In this document: one piece after another, positions 42,995 through 57,900 of the stretch
Layout of the letters: the number at the start of each line of letters is the position of its first letter
How positions within the stretch are numbered: position 1 is the first letter of the stretch
Assembly (NCBI GenBank): GCA_028715625.1
Contig: JAQURL010000006.1
Span: forward strand, 1-61,031
DNA: 61,031 nucleotides
Direction: 5' to 3'
Source: Candidatus Margulisiibacteriota bacterium
GTDB lineage: Bacteria; Margulisbacteria; Riflemargulisbacteria; GWF2-35-9
The notes under the pieces: generated by a model
The model's input: the letters and a program-made list of their open reading frames with translations, nothing else
What the model was told of the DNA's origin: nothing
Databases searched by the model: none
Made by a program: the position numbers and the translations under genes

Positions 42995-45900
42995 TTATGT
43001 TTTTAATAGCTCTTCCAGATCTTGAGCTTTAATAGTGGAAGATTGCTGTTTCTCAAGCAAATTTTTGAGGTTCTTTAAGAAATTTCGATCTTTTTCAGAT
43101 CCTGTCTCATCAATGCCGCTTTGAGACAAAATTGCCATAGCCATAGCTATCTCCATACTTGAACCGTGTAAAGAAATTTTGCTGCCAGCCAGCGTATCGG
43201 TAGTTGTAACTTTATTATAATTTTTTAATTCCGCCGCTTTTCGCTGCAATTCATTTTTAAGTGTTTTCAGAATAGATTCTCTGATTAAAACATCTTCTTC
43301 TTTAATCATATTTTCAAACGGTACAAAACTTGATTGTTTATCCTGATAAGTAGGCGCAAAGTAACTGACAAATTTGCCGAGATAATAATGGGTACTGGCA
43401 ACAGCCCTGAATAATTTCTTCTGCTTTATCTGATATAAATGATAAACTCGTAACAATCTATTTTTCATAAATAAATTTTCTTCTTTGGACAAAGCTACAT
43501 TGGATTTTATCAATTCCTCCGCATTATCCTTAAATACAAGCTCATCGACATCCGGGTCCTCAAAAAATTCAGACCAGAGGTTTTCGGCATTATACCCGAA
43601 AATACCGATAATCTGTTTTTTGGGTACCATTTTCTTGCCTACTTCATTGGCAACGAATTCCCTATATAAATCAGCCGACCGTTTTTGTACGGATTTTTGA
43701 TAATCTGTTGTCCCTTTTATATAATCGTAGAGCTGTGTACCGTATTCTGTACCCATGAACATACCATCCATTATCAACAAAGCCTGGCCAACGCCTGGAA
43801 TAAATTTGCTCCCCACTCTTCCACCGAGTTTGATCCCGACTTTTTCCAGCGCAAAACGAGTTCCAGCGCCTAATTTCTGTATAGCTTTGCTGTTATTTAA
43901 TAAGTCTATAACTTTATTCGCATATTTATAAGCCGCTGCATCGACAACAGTACCCACGCCTACTTTTGTGATGGTTTTAGCAACCTCAGGTGTTATTCCT
44001 ACCGAAAGCAAAGTATGCGCGATTTTTTCATTATCAAACCCCAAATTATTTGTTAACTGATCAACATAGTTATCCAGATAATGGCTGGGCATAAAATAAG
44101 CCAAACCACCCAAGGCCTGTGCTACCCCTGAAAATAATTTTTCTTCATAATAATCATAGTTTTTCTTTCCATCCTTCCCAAGGATCGTTTCCAGGGCAGG
44201 GTCTTTTAAACGCGAATAAAATGTGCAGGCCAAAGTGCCTCCCAAAAGAACAAGAAAACTGCTTGATGTCCTGCTTAATTTCTGAATAGTTGTTATCAGT
44301 TTGCCTGTTGCCTTAATTGTTTGCGGATTAAAAGCCTTTAATATCTTCTGCATTGAAGCTGACCCCAACATAAAGAAACCAAAGGACCCTGCTCCATCCA
44401 CAAACAATTTACTCTGGTTCATATATTTTTTCGCTTCTTTTATTTCCATATCCAGCATGCTTTTGAAAATAGGGTCACTTCTTTTTTGCTTGGAATAGGC
44501 TATGTATTTTTCTTCATTCCCCAGAGAAACAGATGGGCTTATATTTTTTTCTTTATTACCATGAATAAGAATGTCCTGAATAATATCAATGACAGCCACC
44601 TCTTTAAATTCCAGGAGGAATAATTCTTTATCCGCGATATTGTTTGCTTTACAAAATTCCTCAATTTTTTGATCAAACTTGGTTACATCCGGGAAAATTT
44701 TCAATCTTTTTAAAATTTCCTCTTTAATCTTGGTATCAAATTCCTGGAAATTGAATTTTGTTTCTATTCCGAATAAAGATAAATCCATGAGCCAGGTTTT
44801 CCGGTACTCTGCCAAAGCCATGATCTTGGCAATGCTTCGTTCCCCCTCAGTCGGTAACTTTTCCTGAATTTGTTTGATACAGGAATTAAATTGTGATTCG
44901 ACATCCATGTTGTTATCAATATTCAAAGGAATCTTAAGGTCTTTGGCTATTTGAACAAGAGCCTGAATATAAAAACGCTTTTCAACCATAGCCTGAACGG
45001 CAGTTATCTCTTCGCCGGAAATCTGAGCTTTCCCCAACATTTGGCGAGCTTCTTTTTGGGCCAACTCTTTAAGTTTGGAATCCCTGGCATTACCGATTTG
45101 TTCATTTTTATAATAACGAAAAACTCTTTCTTCCATCATATTTTTGTCTAGATTGGCAAGTCCTTTAATAGTATCAGGCAACATGGCAAAGGCTGTGATG
45201 CCATGGCCCTGACGAATTCCAGCGATATAAGTAGCTAAAGCTGTTTTATATTCAAAGGCTGTGAAATTAGCAGCACCCTCTTTACCCTTATGAACAAGTT
45301 CCTTATATTCGGGCAATTTGTGTTCTATAACAACATCTTTAACAATACCGGCCAAAACATCAGCGATGAAACCTGACGCGGCGCCCTGCCCCATTTTATA
45401 AACTGTAGTCATTGTCTTGGATTTACTAATAAAAACATTACTGAGTAACTCGGCCCGTTTGAACCTATCTACTACTTTCAATATTCCTCCGGTTAAAAAG
45501 AATTCAGCTAGATTTGCTCGTGTCTCCGCACTGTCTAATTTAGCCTCAATTTCCTCCCGCGTTCCTTTAATCTCCAATAATGGTCTGTCAACAGTTTTAA
45601 CCCTGGTTTTTTCGTTATAAACCCCCGGGCCTTCCACTGCCGCATCTATCTGCTCCCTGATATATTCCTGGGGAAATCCTTCGAGCGGACTAACAGCCAA
45701 TCCTTTGTCAGAAGCTTTTTGAATGACCTGATATGCCGTATTTCTTCTTTGAGCAGCTTTTTGATAATCTAGTAATTGCTCAGGCTTAATTTCAATTTTA
45801 ATAACATCTGACTCGCTACCCAATTCAACTGTTAAACCTTCTTTATTTTTGTCTTTTTTTGCCACATATTCCAAGGCAGAACGAATAAATTTATCTTTCT

Positions 45901-48900
45901 TTTCCTGTGGAAGACTATCATAAGTAAGTTCTTGCCCATTGGCTTTCAATAGCTTTTCTATTTCAGCCTTAAAGTTTGCTTCAGCTTTCTCAAATTCCTT
46001 TTTGGCTTCCTGTAATTCGTTTGCGGCAGTGTCACTAATAACAAATTCATGCCTGAACTTGCTCTCTATTATATATGTTCTTCCGGGATCTACTCCTTCC
46101 CGTAATCCCAGTTTTTCCCAAGCTTTTTTTAGAGTATCCTCAGCTATGACCACAGGTTTTTTTGTTTCAGCGGGTTTTGGCTCGGTTCCTTTGGTCTCCG
46201 GTAAAGGCTGCTCAGCACCCGGGTTTTCTGTTGAAACTTGCGCGGAAGGTTTACTGCCCGTTGTACTTTTCTTTCCTTCAGCAGGCTCAGCAACGGCAGT
46301 CGCTGCCTTCTTGCTTCCTTTAAGCTGTTTTTTTCTACTAATACCTTCCAGTTTTCTTGTGGCTTCATCATAAATCTTTTGCGCTTCTCTGCCTTTATCT
46401 ATTTCTGTTTTTTGCGGATCATCAGCTATTTTCTGCAGTTCAACGGAAGTTTTGTCGATAACTGTCTGATAAGTCTTTTTTATCTTGATTAATGAAGAAA
46501 CAATAGGCTCGCCATTTTTATTAAAAACATCCTGCAGCATTTTATATACAGACCGGTTATTACGATGAAAATGCATCAGTAAATATAGTTTCGCTTTGCC
46601 CCTGGCTTTATCCTCAACTTCTGCGCTATTTAACAAACCGACAATACTATCCAGCACACCATTTTCACAAAAATCAGCTGTTAATTCGGCCAGTTCATGC
46701 ATACGCCTGGGGAAAATTTCATTAGCCTTACCAAATTTAGCCTTGAATCCCGAAATATGCCCTTCCTCATGCGCTTTTACAAATTCTATAAAAATTGCTA
46801 AATTTTCCCTGACTTTTTTCGGGTCCTCTTTTAACATCTTTTCCCAGTCTTCCTTACATTTAATCCCCAGACAATCGAACATCTTTCTGGCGTCGGAATT
46901 GGCACCGCTGTACCCGAAAGCTTCTTTGAGCATATCCTGCATATAATTTTCCAACGGTTTTTCCCTGATAATAACTTCATATTTATCATCATCACCAAAA
47001 TAATTCGTTTTTTCTACATAAACCGCTCCCAGTAAACGCAACCCCGGTGAAGCCTGTATCTCTCTTTTGATTGTAAGTGTTCTATTCCCCTGGTCATGCT
47101 TAATATCTACTTCTCCGAGAATGCATTGTTTATCCAGAAAAACTATCTGTAGTCTTGAGCCTTCGGCCCTCAAAATCGTATTTAATTTTTTGATATCTTC
47201 AGGTTCTTTTAAGTCATATTTATAGTTTTTATATTGAACTACTGTTTCCGCCTGTTTATTATTTTCTATATAAACCTGCCTAATCCTGTCAGCAAGTTGT
47301 ATCTCCAGGCTTGACCTGGAGCCCCGCTCAACTCCTTTTACTTCACATTCCGAAGGGAAAAAAAGTTTGGTGAGGTTCCTGGAAAGTATTACCCCGTCGC
47401 TTGAATAATCGTATAGCGGTCTTTCTCCCATTACACGTTCTATAAACTTGAAACTCCGGAAGAAACCTTTTTTGCCCTGCACTATGCCTTCACAAACCTC
47501 TTTGGTCATATGCCGGGCCATCTGCTCAAAAAGCATCTGCTGATATTCATTGCTGCCAAATCTCAGTGATTGTTCTTTATTTGTTCTGGTATTAATAAGC
47601 TCTATATTTTCACCAAGATTTCGTTGGATCAAAGCCAATTTGGTGGTTATAATTTTTATAACTTCCCGACGATGTACTGGGTCTGTTATATTCTGTGCTG
47701 AATTGTAAATTACTTTCATAAGACCTTCTTTAAATTCAGCCATACTTTCGATATTAGAATTCTGGTCCAGTTTAATCCCTATTAATTTTGTTTTTTGACT
47801 TAAAAATTTCAGATACTGTTCTCTCAATTTCTGGTCTGTAACCAGATCATTAATATTTTTCACATTGTTTTTTTTCACAAATTCTTCGGTTGCCGAATCG
47901 ATTACAACTTCGTAGATACGTGTCATCAGACCGGGAATATCTTTTATTTTTTCCAGGTCTCTTCCGCTTTTATATTGGCCGGAGTCTTTGAGCATTTCCA
48001 CAAATTGCTTAGGTAACCCATCGGTATCTGCCTGGGCAGCCATTTTTTCCGGACTTTCTCTTAATACAAGTTCATCATCCTTTGGATTTTGAAAATATTT
48101 TTCTAATAGTTGATAGTTGGAACGAATTTCCTCAGGCAAATCAGCTTTATTCAGTGCCGGCTTAGCTTTTTCCCAGAATGAGTCACCTTTACTCAGTAAA
48201 TCGGTAATATGATGTATAATCCTGGAAGTTTTCCCTCTGGCTTTCTGCATCGCGCGGTTGGATTCTATGCCTTCCCTGTACTTCTGCACACCGGCAGCCT
48301 GCTGCCCGTCAAAAAACTCAATGTTTTCATTGGATATCAATTCCCTTAACTTTCCATATTCTGTAATGTCACTTGTGTCTATTTTGCTCTTATCATCAAT
48401 CAGACCGTATTTAATTAGTAACCGACTCTGTTCTGTATTAATAATATTAAATGCCATCAGGTCTCTGGCCATTTGAAAATAATAAATTTTTTGCTTCAAC
48501 TTTTCCACAATATTGCGGCTGTTTTTTCCTAAGTCCGAATGTTTATCAAAATCAAAAATATTAATCTCTGATAAAACCCTGTCTGTTTTTATTTCTAATT
48601 TTGGATCTTTTTTTATTTTATCCAGTATTTTGTCCAGAGTTTGTCGTTCATTTTGGTCCAGATATTTGATAAATTCATTATAATCAATATTCAAAAGAGC
48701 ATTGGGAGGGTAATCCGGTTTGCCGATCACTATAGCGTCACGCACCCTACCCTGCTCATCCCTCATGGCAGTAACCTTAAATATATCCCGGAACCTTTCC
48801 TCACCGGACAGCAGCATGTCTTCCAGAGAATATATACCGTAAATTCTCCCTTCTTCCCTTTTTATACCTGAAGTTCTGGCTAACCTGTATATTTCCTGAA

Positions 48901-51900
48901 TATAAAAAACAGAATCCGCTTTTAACTGAGTGGAGAAACCGACGATGCCTTCATTATTATAACCCTGAGCTAGTTTCCACTCTAAAAATTTATACTTATT
49001 TTTTTTCTGGGCATCCTTTAAAGCTTCGCCCAACATCTGTACGTCCACTGCTCTGTTGGTATTGGCGGAAAGCAGTACCTGAATAAACCCGTTACCGATT
49101 TCTTCTATATTTGTCTGTTCCTTTTCTACAGCAGTTGTCTCTTTTATCAGGTTTATTTTGAAGCGTTCTGCGTAATGACCTTTTTGCCTGAGCCCTGATT
49201 TGGCGGCATGTGCTTTATTAAATTCCAAAGCTTTTTTGTAAGCTTCCACATAATTATCCCCACCAAGTTCTTTAAGAAGTTCTTTGGCAAATTTGGCGGA
49301 TTCCGGATTTTTGGCAAACTTTTCAGTTAATTCGCTCTTTCTTTTGGAATCTTTGGTTATTTCCATTTCCAAAAGATCAAACAATGTCATTAATCCCTCG
49401 TTTACCGATTTGATATCCAGCTGAGCTCCTTCATGATATTCATAATAAGGAATATGTGAAAGGACCGAGTTCCCTCTGACCAATTGTTGGGCGATACCCA
49501 ATATCAACTTGTTACGCTGAGTAGCAATATCCTTGCACATAACCGAGGTATCAATCTTTAATTTCCGTGGCACATGCGGCCTAATGGCCTTAGTATCGAT
49601 ACCGGACTTGGCCGTTGATTCCGAGTAGTCCAGCATGGTCCCTGAGAGATAAATAAGCCCTTTGAATATTTTTACAAAAGCATCGGTTGTCACTTCCGCG
49701 GGCGGAATATCAATTTTGGTAATTCTCATTCTTTCTTTGGCTTCTATACAGTTATGTATCCTGCCCTGTAATTTTCTGCCATCCTGAATTCGGCGCATAC
49801 CCATATCTATGAGCACAATCCTGCCGTCAATTTTCTGATATTGCCTGCCTCTTACATAAATTACTTCAGCAACAAGCATATCGCCTGCCAAACCTTTAAT
49901 AAAATCTATTTCGCTCTGTTTAAATTTTTCTTGCTTTATAAGCCTGTCCAGTTCTTTCAGGCCATTTTCAGTGAATATGGCTGATTCACCGTTTTTAATA
50001 AACATTTCGTGATTTTCCGAGTGCAAAGCAACCAATTTTTTTACAAGTTCATAACATTTTTTATAGTTGGCTTCATCAGGTGAAAACCCCATACCGCTTA
50101 TACTGATAATTGCCGGGTTTATTCCTTCTATATTTTTATTTTTATCAGCTTCGTCCAAAATATAATTATATATTTCGCCGATAGTAATGGGCAAAACCCT
50201 TTTCTCCGGGGTAAGCCCGTCGTACAGCCTTCTGAACTGCAGATCGCTGTGTATGGTATAAACAACATCATTATTATTAAAAATTCCTCTGGCTCTCTCT
50301 ATATTTTCAGCGTCAGCAGGAGTATATTCGTCTACATTCATTTTGAGAAATTTAAATATTCTCTTCGTTGATTTCACACCTGCCGCTCTGTCAGCATCGT
50401 TCGATACGCCGATTATAGATTTCTCACCCAACAGATATTTAATAAAAGCTATACCGGTTATTATTTTGGTTTTACCTTCGCCGGCATTAGCGTTAATCGC
50501 GATACTATCATTTATTACAGAAAAATAAGTGGCAGTTAATTGTTCAATAAAAGGAAATTCCTCCGGGTATGCCGCGTTCCAACTCATAGCCCAGACCTCC
50601 ATCGCGTTTTTTACAAAAGTATGATACCTTTTGGAGTTTTTACTGACCTTATCTTTTACAATTCCTTCAGCTTCTTTTTTTATTTCCGCTAATTTCTTAT
50701 CAATTAACTTTTGTTTTTCTTCCACACTTTTTTCTTTATAACCGGTTTTTACCAATTCCTGAATGTTTTTATTAACTTCCTGGCTGAAGAGTTCGGCTTC
50801 CATATAATTTTTTAAATTATCTTCCACATATCGTAAAAAATTGTCAGGATTTGTCGATTTGTTTTGAGATGATTTAGACTGAATAATTTTTCTGATATCC
50901 GCTTCTTTTTCCTGCCAGTATAACTGAAGTAACTCTTGAATGGATTTTGCATCTTGAAGATTATCTATATCATTCGAGCCAGCTTTTCTCCAGGCCTCCA
51001 GACTATTTATCAGATCGGGTTTTGTTTTTAGCCATTCCGAGAAACCTTTATTAATATCGGACGCAGTATCAAACAGTATTTCCGTTGCTTTCCATTTATC
51101 CACTCTGTCCGGATCGTGCTTAAACACTTTTTCCGAAAGATGCTTATAAACCCATTCCCTATTAATTGTATCTCCATTACTTTTTCTATTTTTTACTTCC
51201 TGTAAAAAATCTTCAGCTTCAGCCTGTGTCAGATGCTCAATAACACCATCTATTAATGTCTTTTCCGTTGCATCCAATTTTATTTTATTTTTTTCCAGAT
51301 TACTAACAGTGCCTGTTAGTAATGATTTTGCCTTTTCTTCTGCAATCTTTTTTGTTTTGGCTCCCGGTTCCCAGTCCCTGACCTCCGTCTTGGCTAAATC
51401 AATTACCTCCTTCAAGGCCTTCCTGATATCTTCCTGAGTACCGGCCAAATATCTGGATGGCAGATGCAGGCTAGCCTCTCCACCTTCCAGATAAAGAAAT
51501 TCTTTGGCAGGTCTATCCAATATCAACTCAGATTTGCCGGACAATTCTGTTTGAACCGAACCAAAAACTATTTGTTTCAATCTTATCCTTTTAGTTGTTA
51601 TTTCTTTAGTGTCAGGGTCCTGATGCTGGACATCAATAAAATATCCTTCGGCATCTCTATTCTCGGGCAAATATTGAGGCAGATTATCAATTATTTCATA
51701 GAGCCTGGGTACTGCTTTGCCCTCAGCAAATTTTAAATAAGAATGATCTTTGTCTATTGCTATAACCTGTTTGTGAGCATCACTTTCGATGGTGTTAATC
51801 ATATCAGCGTGATGAGGACTTTTATACTTTTGTGTCAGTGCTTCTATCTGGCTACCCTTATCCTGCATAAATCGCTGGAAATCTTTGTAACTTCTGATTG

Positions 51901-54900
51901 AAAAACCTTTTGCCAAAGTATGTGTTGAAAATAACGTATTAAGGAATGCCTTGGTATAAGGCAGCCCTTTAGCCAAAATCGGCACCATAATTCTTTTAAA
52001 AAGTATTTCTTCTTTGATAATATTAAACCGCAATCTCGCAAAAAAATTACCATACTTCTGGTCAAGTTTATAAAGGGTCCTTATGGCTGCTTCATAATTG
52101 GAAAGGTCTCTACTTTCAATATCCTTTCTCTTTTCATATTCTTTTTTTAATGCTTCTTGAATATTAGCCTTAAAATTTAAAAGAAATTTAGCTGCTTTCC
52201 CGGCCAACTCCGGCGCGTCCTTTGCTTTTTCGACCTTAGACGCTACATAATTCCAAATAAATTCGGAGGCTTTTTCAGGATTCTTTGTAGTGAGTTTATT
52301 AACAATATTATCTATTTTTTGATTATAAAAATTATTAAATTTTTCAGCGCTAATTCCAGCTTTTTTCCCAGCTTCACGAGCAATCTTTGATTTTCCAATA
52401 CTATCCGCTATTGAACCCACAACTCCCTTTTCACAAAGAATATCCAGTATTCCTGAACTCTGGTCTCCCATTTTTCTAAATCTTTCAGCGCTTTTCGGGT
52501 CTACCTGATCAGCGATGGCATTAGTCATATGCCTTAAAATTCTAAGTTTACTTTCTTTGCTGACTTTCTCATGGGATAACACTTTCATTAAACGAACCGC
52601 TTCCCAGATAATTTTATCCGGCGTAAGAGTTCTGCCGGCCCAGCTATTCCAAAACGACTGCCCGTTGCGCGGCATCATGAAATAAGTCGCTATTAAACCG
52701 ATAAGCGCAGCCTGCGGGTAATTCTTCTGTTCCAATTGATCAAAAAATCCAAGAAACCCGAGTAAAACCAGGGCATTATTTCTGAAAATCCAAATACCTC
52801 CAGCTAAATCAATTCCCGTACCGCTGGCTTCCTCAGCCACCTTGAGCCAGCTTCTCTGGTCTACTGTCCAGTTATTAGGGTCCATTTTGGAAATATTGGC
52901 TATTTTTTCATAAAAATCTTTTTTGGAAGATATGTCCGGATTTAATAACACTTTATCTAATTTCTGATATGGAGTAACTGCGTAAAAATGCCATCCGGCC
53001 AATAAAAATTTAACATCCGTGGCAATAGTAGGACCTACGACAGCTTTCATGGCGTCATAAGCACCATCTAAAACAGATGAATGTTCAACTTCACCTTTTG
53101 TTCTGGCTTCTCCGGGTTTGGATTTTTCTTGTTCACTTTGAACTGATTTTCCTTTGGAGAACATATTATATACAGGGTCTACCCATTTCATCAAACCCTG
53201 CTTGCCGTAATCAGCTGCAACATTTAGAGAATCAGCTTCTTTTACATATCCCTGTAAATCTTTACTTTTCTCGGTAAAATACACCCTTTTTAACCTGGCA
53301 CCGGGATTTGCCACTTCTGTCAGTAATTGAGTCAGTACGAAAATATAGTAATGCTTGAAGTCAAGCCGCACTGATTCCGCGGTTATATAAAAAGGTTCAT
53401 TACCTGTACCTCGTATTCCTTCCCATTTTTTTATGTAATCCTCAACAAACTTTTTTTCCTGTTCCGGCATGGATTGCGCTTTTGTTCTGATCATGGCGAT
53501 TATCATATCTACTGAACTGTTATTCAGTTGGCCTGGGGCAAGTTCCATATTGTTATTAAAATAAATTGTCAGTATATCAGGATTAACCATTTGATATTTG
53601 TTGGCGTAACCGATAGCCTTGTCAAAAGCGCCTTTAATTCCCAAAAATACCGGGTCCACGCCTATTAATTTTTTTAAGCGGTATTTTGTATTATCATATA
53701 AAGGAGTATTATATCCGGCCGCAAACGCATCCCAATATTTTCCAACCGGTTCGATAATATCTGTAAGTTTCCCTTCTTTGAACTTTATTAAGGGAACAGG
53801 AATATTTTCCTGATTTATGGAAAGAACAATCTTATTTATTACGGTTTTCAGTATTGCGATATCTTCAGAATCGGAATCGAATACTTTCAGAGAATCAAAG
53901 CTTAATTGTTCAGCGTCAAACTTTTCCAACCCTTTTTTTAATAAATCAAAAATTTCAGAGGCGTGATACGATTTGCCTCTCAAGGAAAACTCTGTATTTT
54001 TGCCAAGCGCAATGTAAACCAGCAACTCATAGAACCCCCCGGAATATTTTGATATACCAAGCGTGGAGAACCATTCCTGAATATTCTTTAGCCCGCCTGA
54101 GCGGTCCTTTAGTTCGTCAAACATCCATTTTACAAACTTGTAATCATACTGTTTGGTGGCATTATTATAAAATTCCCTGATCCACTTTCCGGCTGCTTCT
54201 TTTTCCCTCATATCTGAAACAGGGTTATTGTAAATTTCTTTTTGTCTGTTATAACTCCATAAAATTTTAGGATCCTGTTTGGCATAATATAAAAGTTTAA
54301 TTTTTAATACCGAGTCAGCATCGAGATTATCATAATTTTCCGCGGCAAAACTATTCTGGAAACTGCCCTCCAGAGTTTTGAAGAAAACATCGGCCCTCTG
54401 TTCCAGAAAACCTAAGTCCAGGGTTAACATCTGTTCCACATAGTGCAGAGATTCCAATTTTTTATTTAACTTATTCAAAACATCAAAAGGGCTGTTTTTT
54501 ATTTTTAAATTTTCTCTGGTAATAGTTTGAATATTGTTTGCTTCACAATAATTAATAAGATTTTTCAAATCTTTGACATAAATCAGTAACAATTCATATG
54601 CGCTCTTTTCCAAACATTCAACCAGCGATTTTAATTGCTGAAGCGAAAACTCGTTCACTATAACAACACTTTCCCTGTTAAAACCTGACAGCAAAGACAT
54701 ATACAAAAAGTTAAGCAGGGCAACAGGTTCTTTGTATAAATATGAAGGATTGTAGGAAATATCGGTTAAAGCCTTACTTTTGTCACTGATCTGTGTTTTA
54801 AGTTCACTTATATCTTTATCTGTTAAAGGTACAAATTTTCGGTCAACAAGATTAATAAACTTCAAAAATTCCTTCAGAGTATCCTGATTTTCGTTTTTTT

Positions 54901-57900
54901 CTGACAAAAATTTGTTTAATTTATCGATATCGATGCCCTGCTTCAAAATATATTTCAAGAAATAGTTATGAACAGATATTCCCTGTTTACCGGCTTCCTG
55001 CTCTATACTCTTGTACATTTTGCTGTTAGTCAAAACGTCAATACAGCTTATCCCGGACCCTCTATATCTGATGATTAATTTATTCTCAAGTTCCTGTATG
55101 TCCTTTTTACTCATAGTAAAAATTTCAAGCGAATCTGCTCCATTAAGAACCGTTGTCTGAGCCATTTGTTTCTCGAAATCCGTAAAGAATTTAATACTTT
55201 GTTGTATTTCAGGGTTATTTGAATCTAAAACTTGCCCCTCTCTGGAATCTTTTATAAATTTGTTTATTCCTTTTATTTCATTGGAAACACTGTGCTTGAA
55301 AGAATTACCCAATCCCACTGTTTGCCAGGCAACTTGAAAATTCAAGTCAATATTTGAGTTATCATCATCCAGCATGCCGCCACTTTTTAAAAGGTTCAAC
55401 CTGCGTTTTAGCTGCTTAATATCGTCTTCAACTTTAGAGGAAGAATTTAGATTTCGATACTCGTCCTGTTTATATATTTTCGTTTTTTGCTGACTGCTGA
55501 AAACTGTAAAATCCGGTGAATCTTCTAATTTAGACTGAGCAAGCCATGTCTCGATTTGATTGCGGGTTTTAATAACTTTATAATTGGCTTGAGATTGATT
55601 TATATCATGAATTCTTGCATTAATCTTATTTATTATATTTGTACTTTTTTCATACAATGATTTATCGTTTAACATTGCATTCAGATTAGTTACATCTGTC
55701 AGAAGATAAATCATTAAATCTTTTTCTGAGCTATCCTTGCCCGAATAAAAAGGGTAAAAATTAGTAAATATATCTAAATAAAAAAGCTTATTATTAATCA
55801 TGCTTTCATTTTTCTTTATATACTCAAAAAAATCAGCAAATGTTAATTCATTTACTTGTTTTTTTAAAGTTTCAGCGAATAATTCAATGCCCCTGTTTTT
55901 TCCATAAAAATCTTTTACTTCCTGAATGCTGGGAATATAATTTTTGAAATCCAGATTAGCAAAATTTTCTTTAATTTTTTTGGGAATATTTTGATTCGCT
56001 TCATTAATAATGCATTTTTCTATCTCAAATTTTTTCTTGTTATATTCAATTGTATTATTTTTTGCCAAAACCTTTCCCATGTCCTTAGCATTTAAATATT
56101 TATTATCCCCTGTTAACAAATAAAACAACCTGTCATCGATAACACTTACTTGCTTATTACTTATATTTGTAATAATAAATGGGGACAAATTGGCAAACAA
56201 ATCCAGATAAAAAATCGGATCATCAAGCAAACTCTTGTTATTAACTATATATTCCTGCAAAAAAGCTGCCCAATTGTTTTCAGCTTCTATGTTTTTTATG
56301 TCTTTACCAAGTGATTTCGCGTAAGCCTCGATCCCGTTTTTTTTGTAAAACTGAGCAATCTGCTGTTTATCCGGAACATATTTTTCAAAATCAATTTTTG
56401 CAAAAGCATCAATTACTTTTTTATGTATTCCGGCAAATTCCGGTTTAAGTTTATTTATTTTAAAATTACCTAAATTTAAAGAATCGGCTGCTGCAGAAGT
56501 TTGATCCGCCGGTTTTTCTTCTCTGACAGTGGCTATAATTGCCTGTTCATTATTCTGAATAATTTGATGTAAACCTTTATAATTTCCATATATTTTCAGG
56601 TTATACACTGAGTTTATCTGCGATACAGCCGGATCTAGCTTGGCTAACTCTTTATTTGTTTTCTCTATTAATTCATTTAAATTTGTTCCTATCGGTGATA
56701 CTACTCCTGAAGCCGGCATAAAAGAATCGTCAATTTTATATGCAGGGAATAAATGTTTCATGAACTTCAAATGAACGAAACGCTTGTCTGAAAGAAAATC
56801 ACAAAAAAAGAAAGCTTCTTCACCGGTTAATGTTGAAGGGTTTTTATCAATGATGACTTGATTTAACTTTAAATAATTTAAAACAGCTTCATCTTCACTG
56901 ACTGTAGTATGTTCTCTCAAATATGCATCTATACCCTTGCCCCGGCTGTAAAAATTATTTATATCCGCAAGAGTAAACGCATATTTCTCCGGTTTTTTAA
57001 TTTTTGTTTCAGGAGTTTCTTGATACAGCTTGTATAACCGCTCAACAAAACTTTTTAACTCAGGATTATTTTGCAAATCTTTGATGATGTTTTTCCAATT
57101 TATATTATTAGAAAAAACCAGGATTTCATCCTCTGGATTTATAAAGAATTCCCCAAGATGATCCTTTACACCAGGCAAACTTTTCAACAATTCATCTTTT
57201 TTTATTTGCTTACCTCTCGTTAAATCTTCGCTATAAAATGATTTTTTTATCTCGATATTTATCCTTTTTTCTTTTTTCCCGTCCAGATCTGTCCAGACAA
57301 ATAAAAGCTGACTTCCCTTCGTTTTTAGTGCTATGGGGATTTCAAAGTTGTTAATGCCTTCTTTAAAAATCCACTCTCCCAGATGATGTTCCTGGCCATC
57401 GGTAGCAACCTCTTTAAGCACTACTTTACCGGCCATAGTATTAATCGAGACATTTCCCATACCATCGGTTAGAAGCAGGTGGTTATTTATAATGAGCGGC
57501 TGAATTTTTTGAGTTTCAGAATCATTATCCTGTTTGCCAGCTTTTAATTTATCGCGCGCTATTTCTTGCACTGCAGCCTTATCCTGCTGTTTTAACTGCA
57601 ATTGTGCCCAGTCCACGAAATCAGCAGCAAATAAAGCAGAGGCCTTTTCTAAGGGCATCATTTCTTTATATTTATTCTTGATCCAGTAATCAACAAATTT
57701 TTTAAACTGGTCCTTTTTGAAGCTTATTTTTACATCTGTATTATCGGCTTTAAGGATAAAGTTTACAGAATCACCTTCCGGCCCGAATTTGCTCATTATG
57801 GCATCTGTAAAATTTTCCTGAGAAAAAGCCTCATAAGCTAATTTAAACGCTTTGGCACCTAATTGACGTTCGGGAAGATATTTGCCCCAGTCTATATTCT

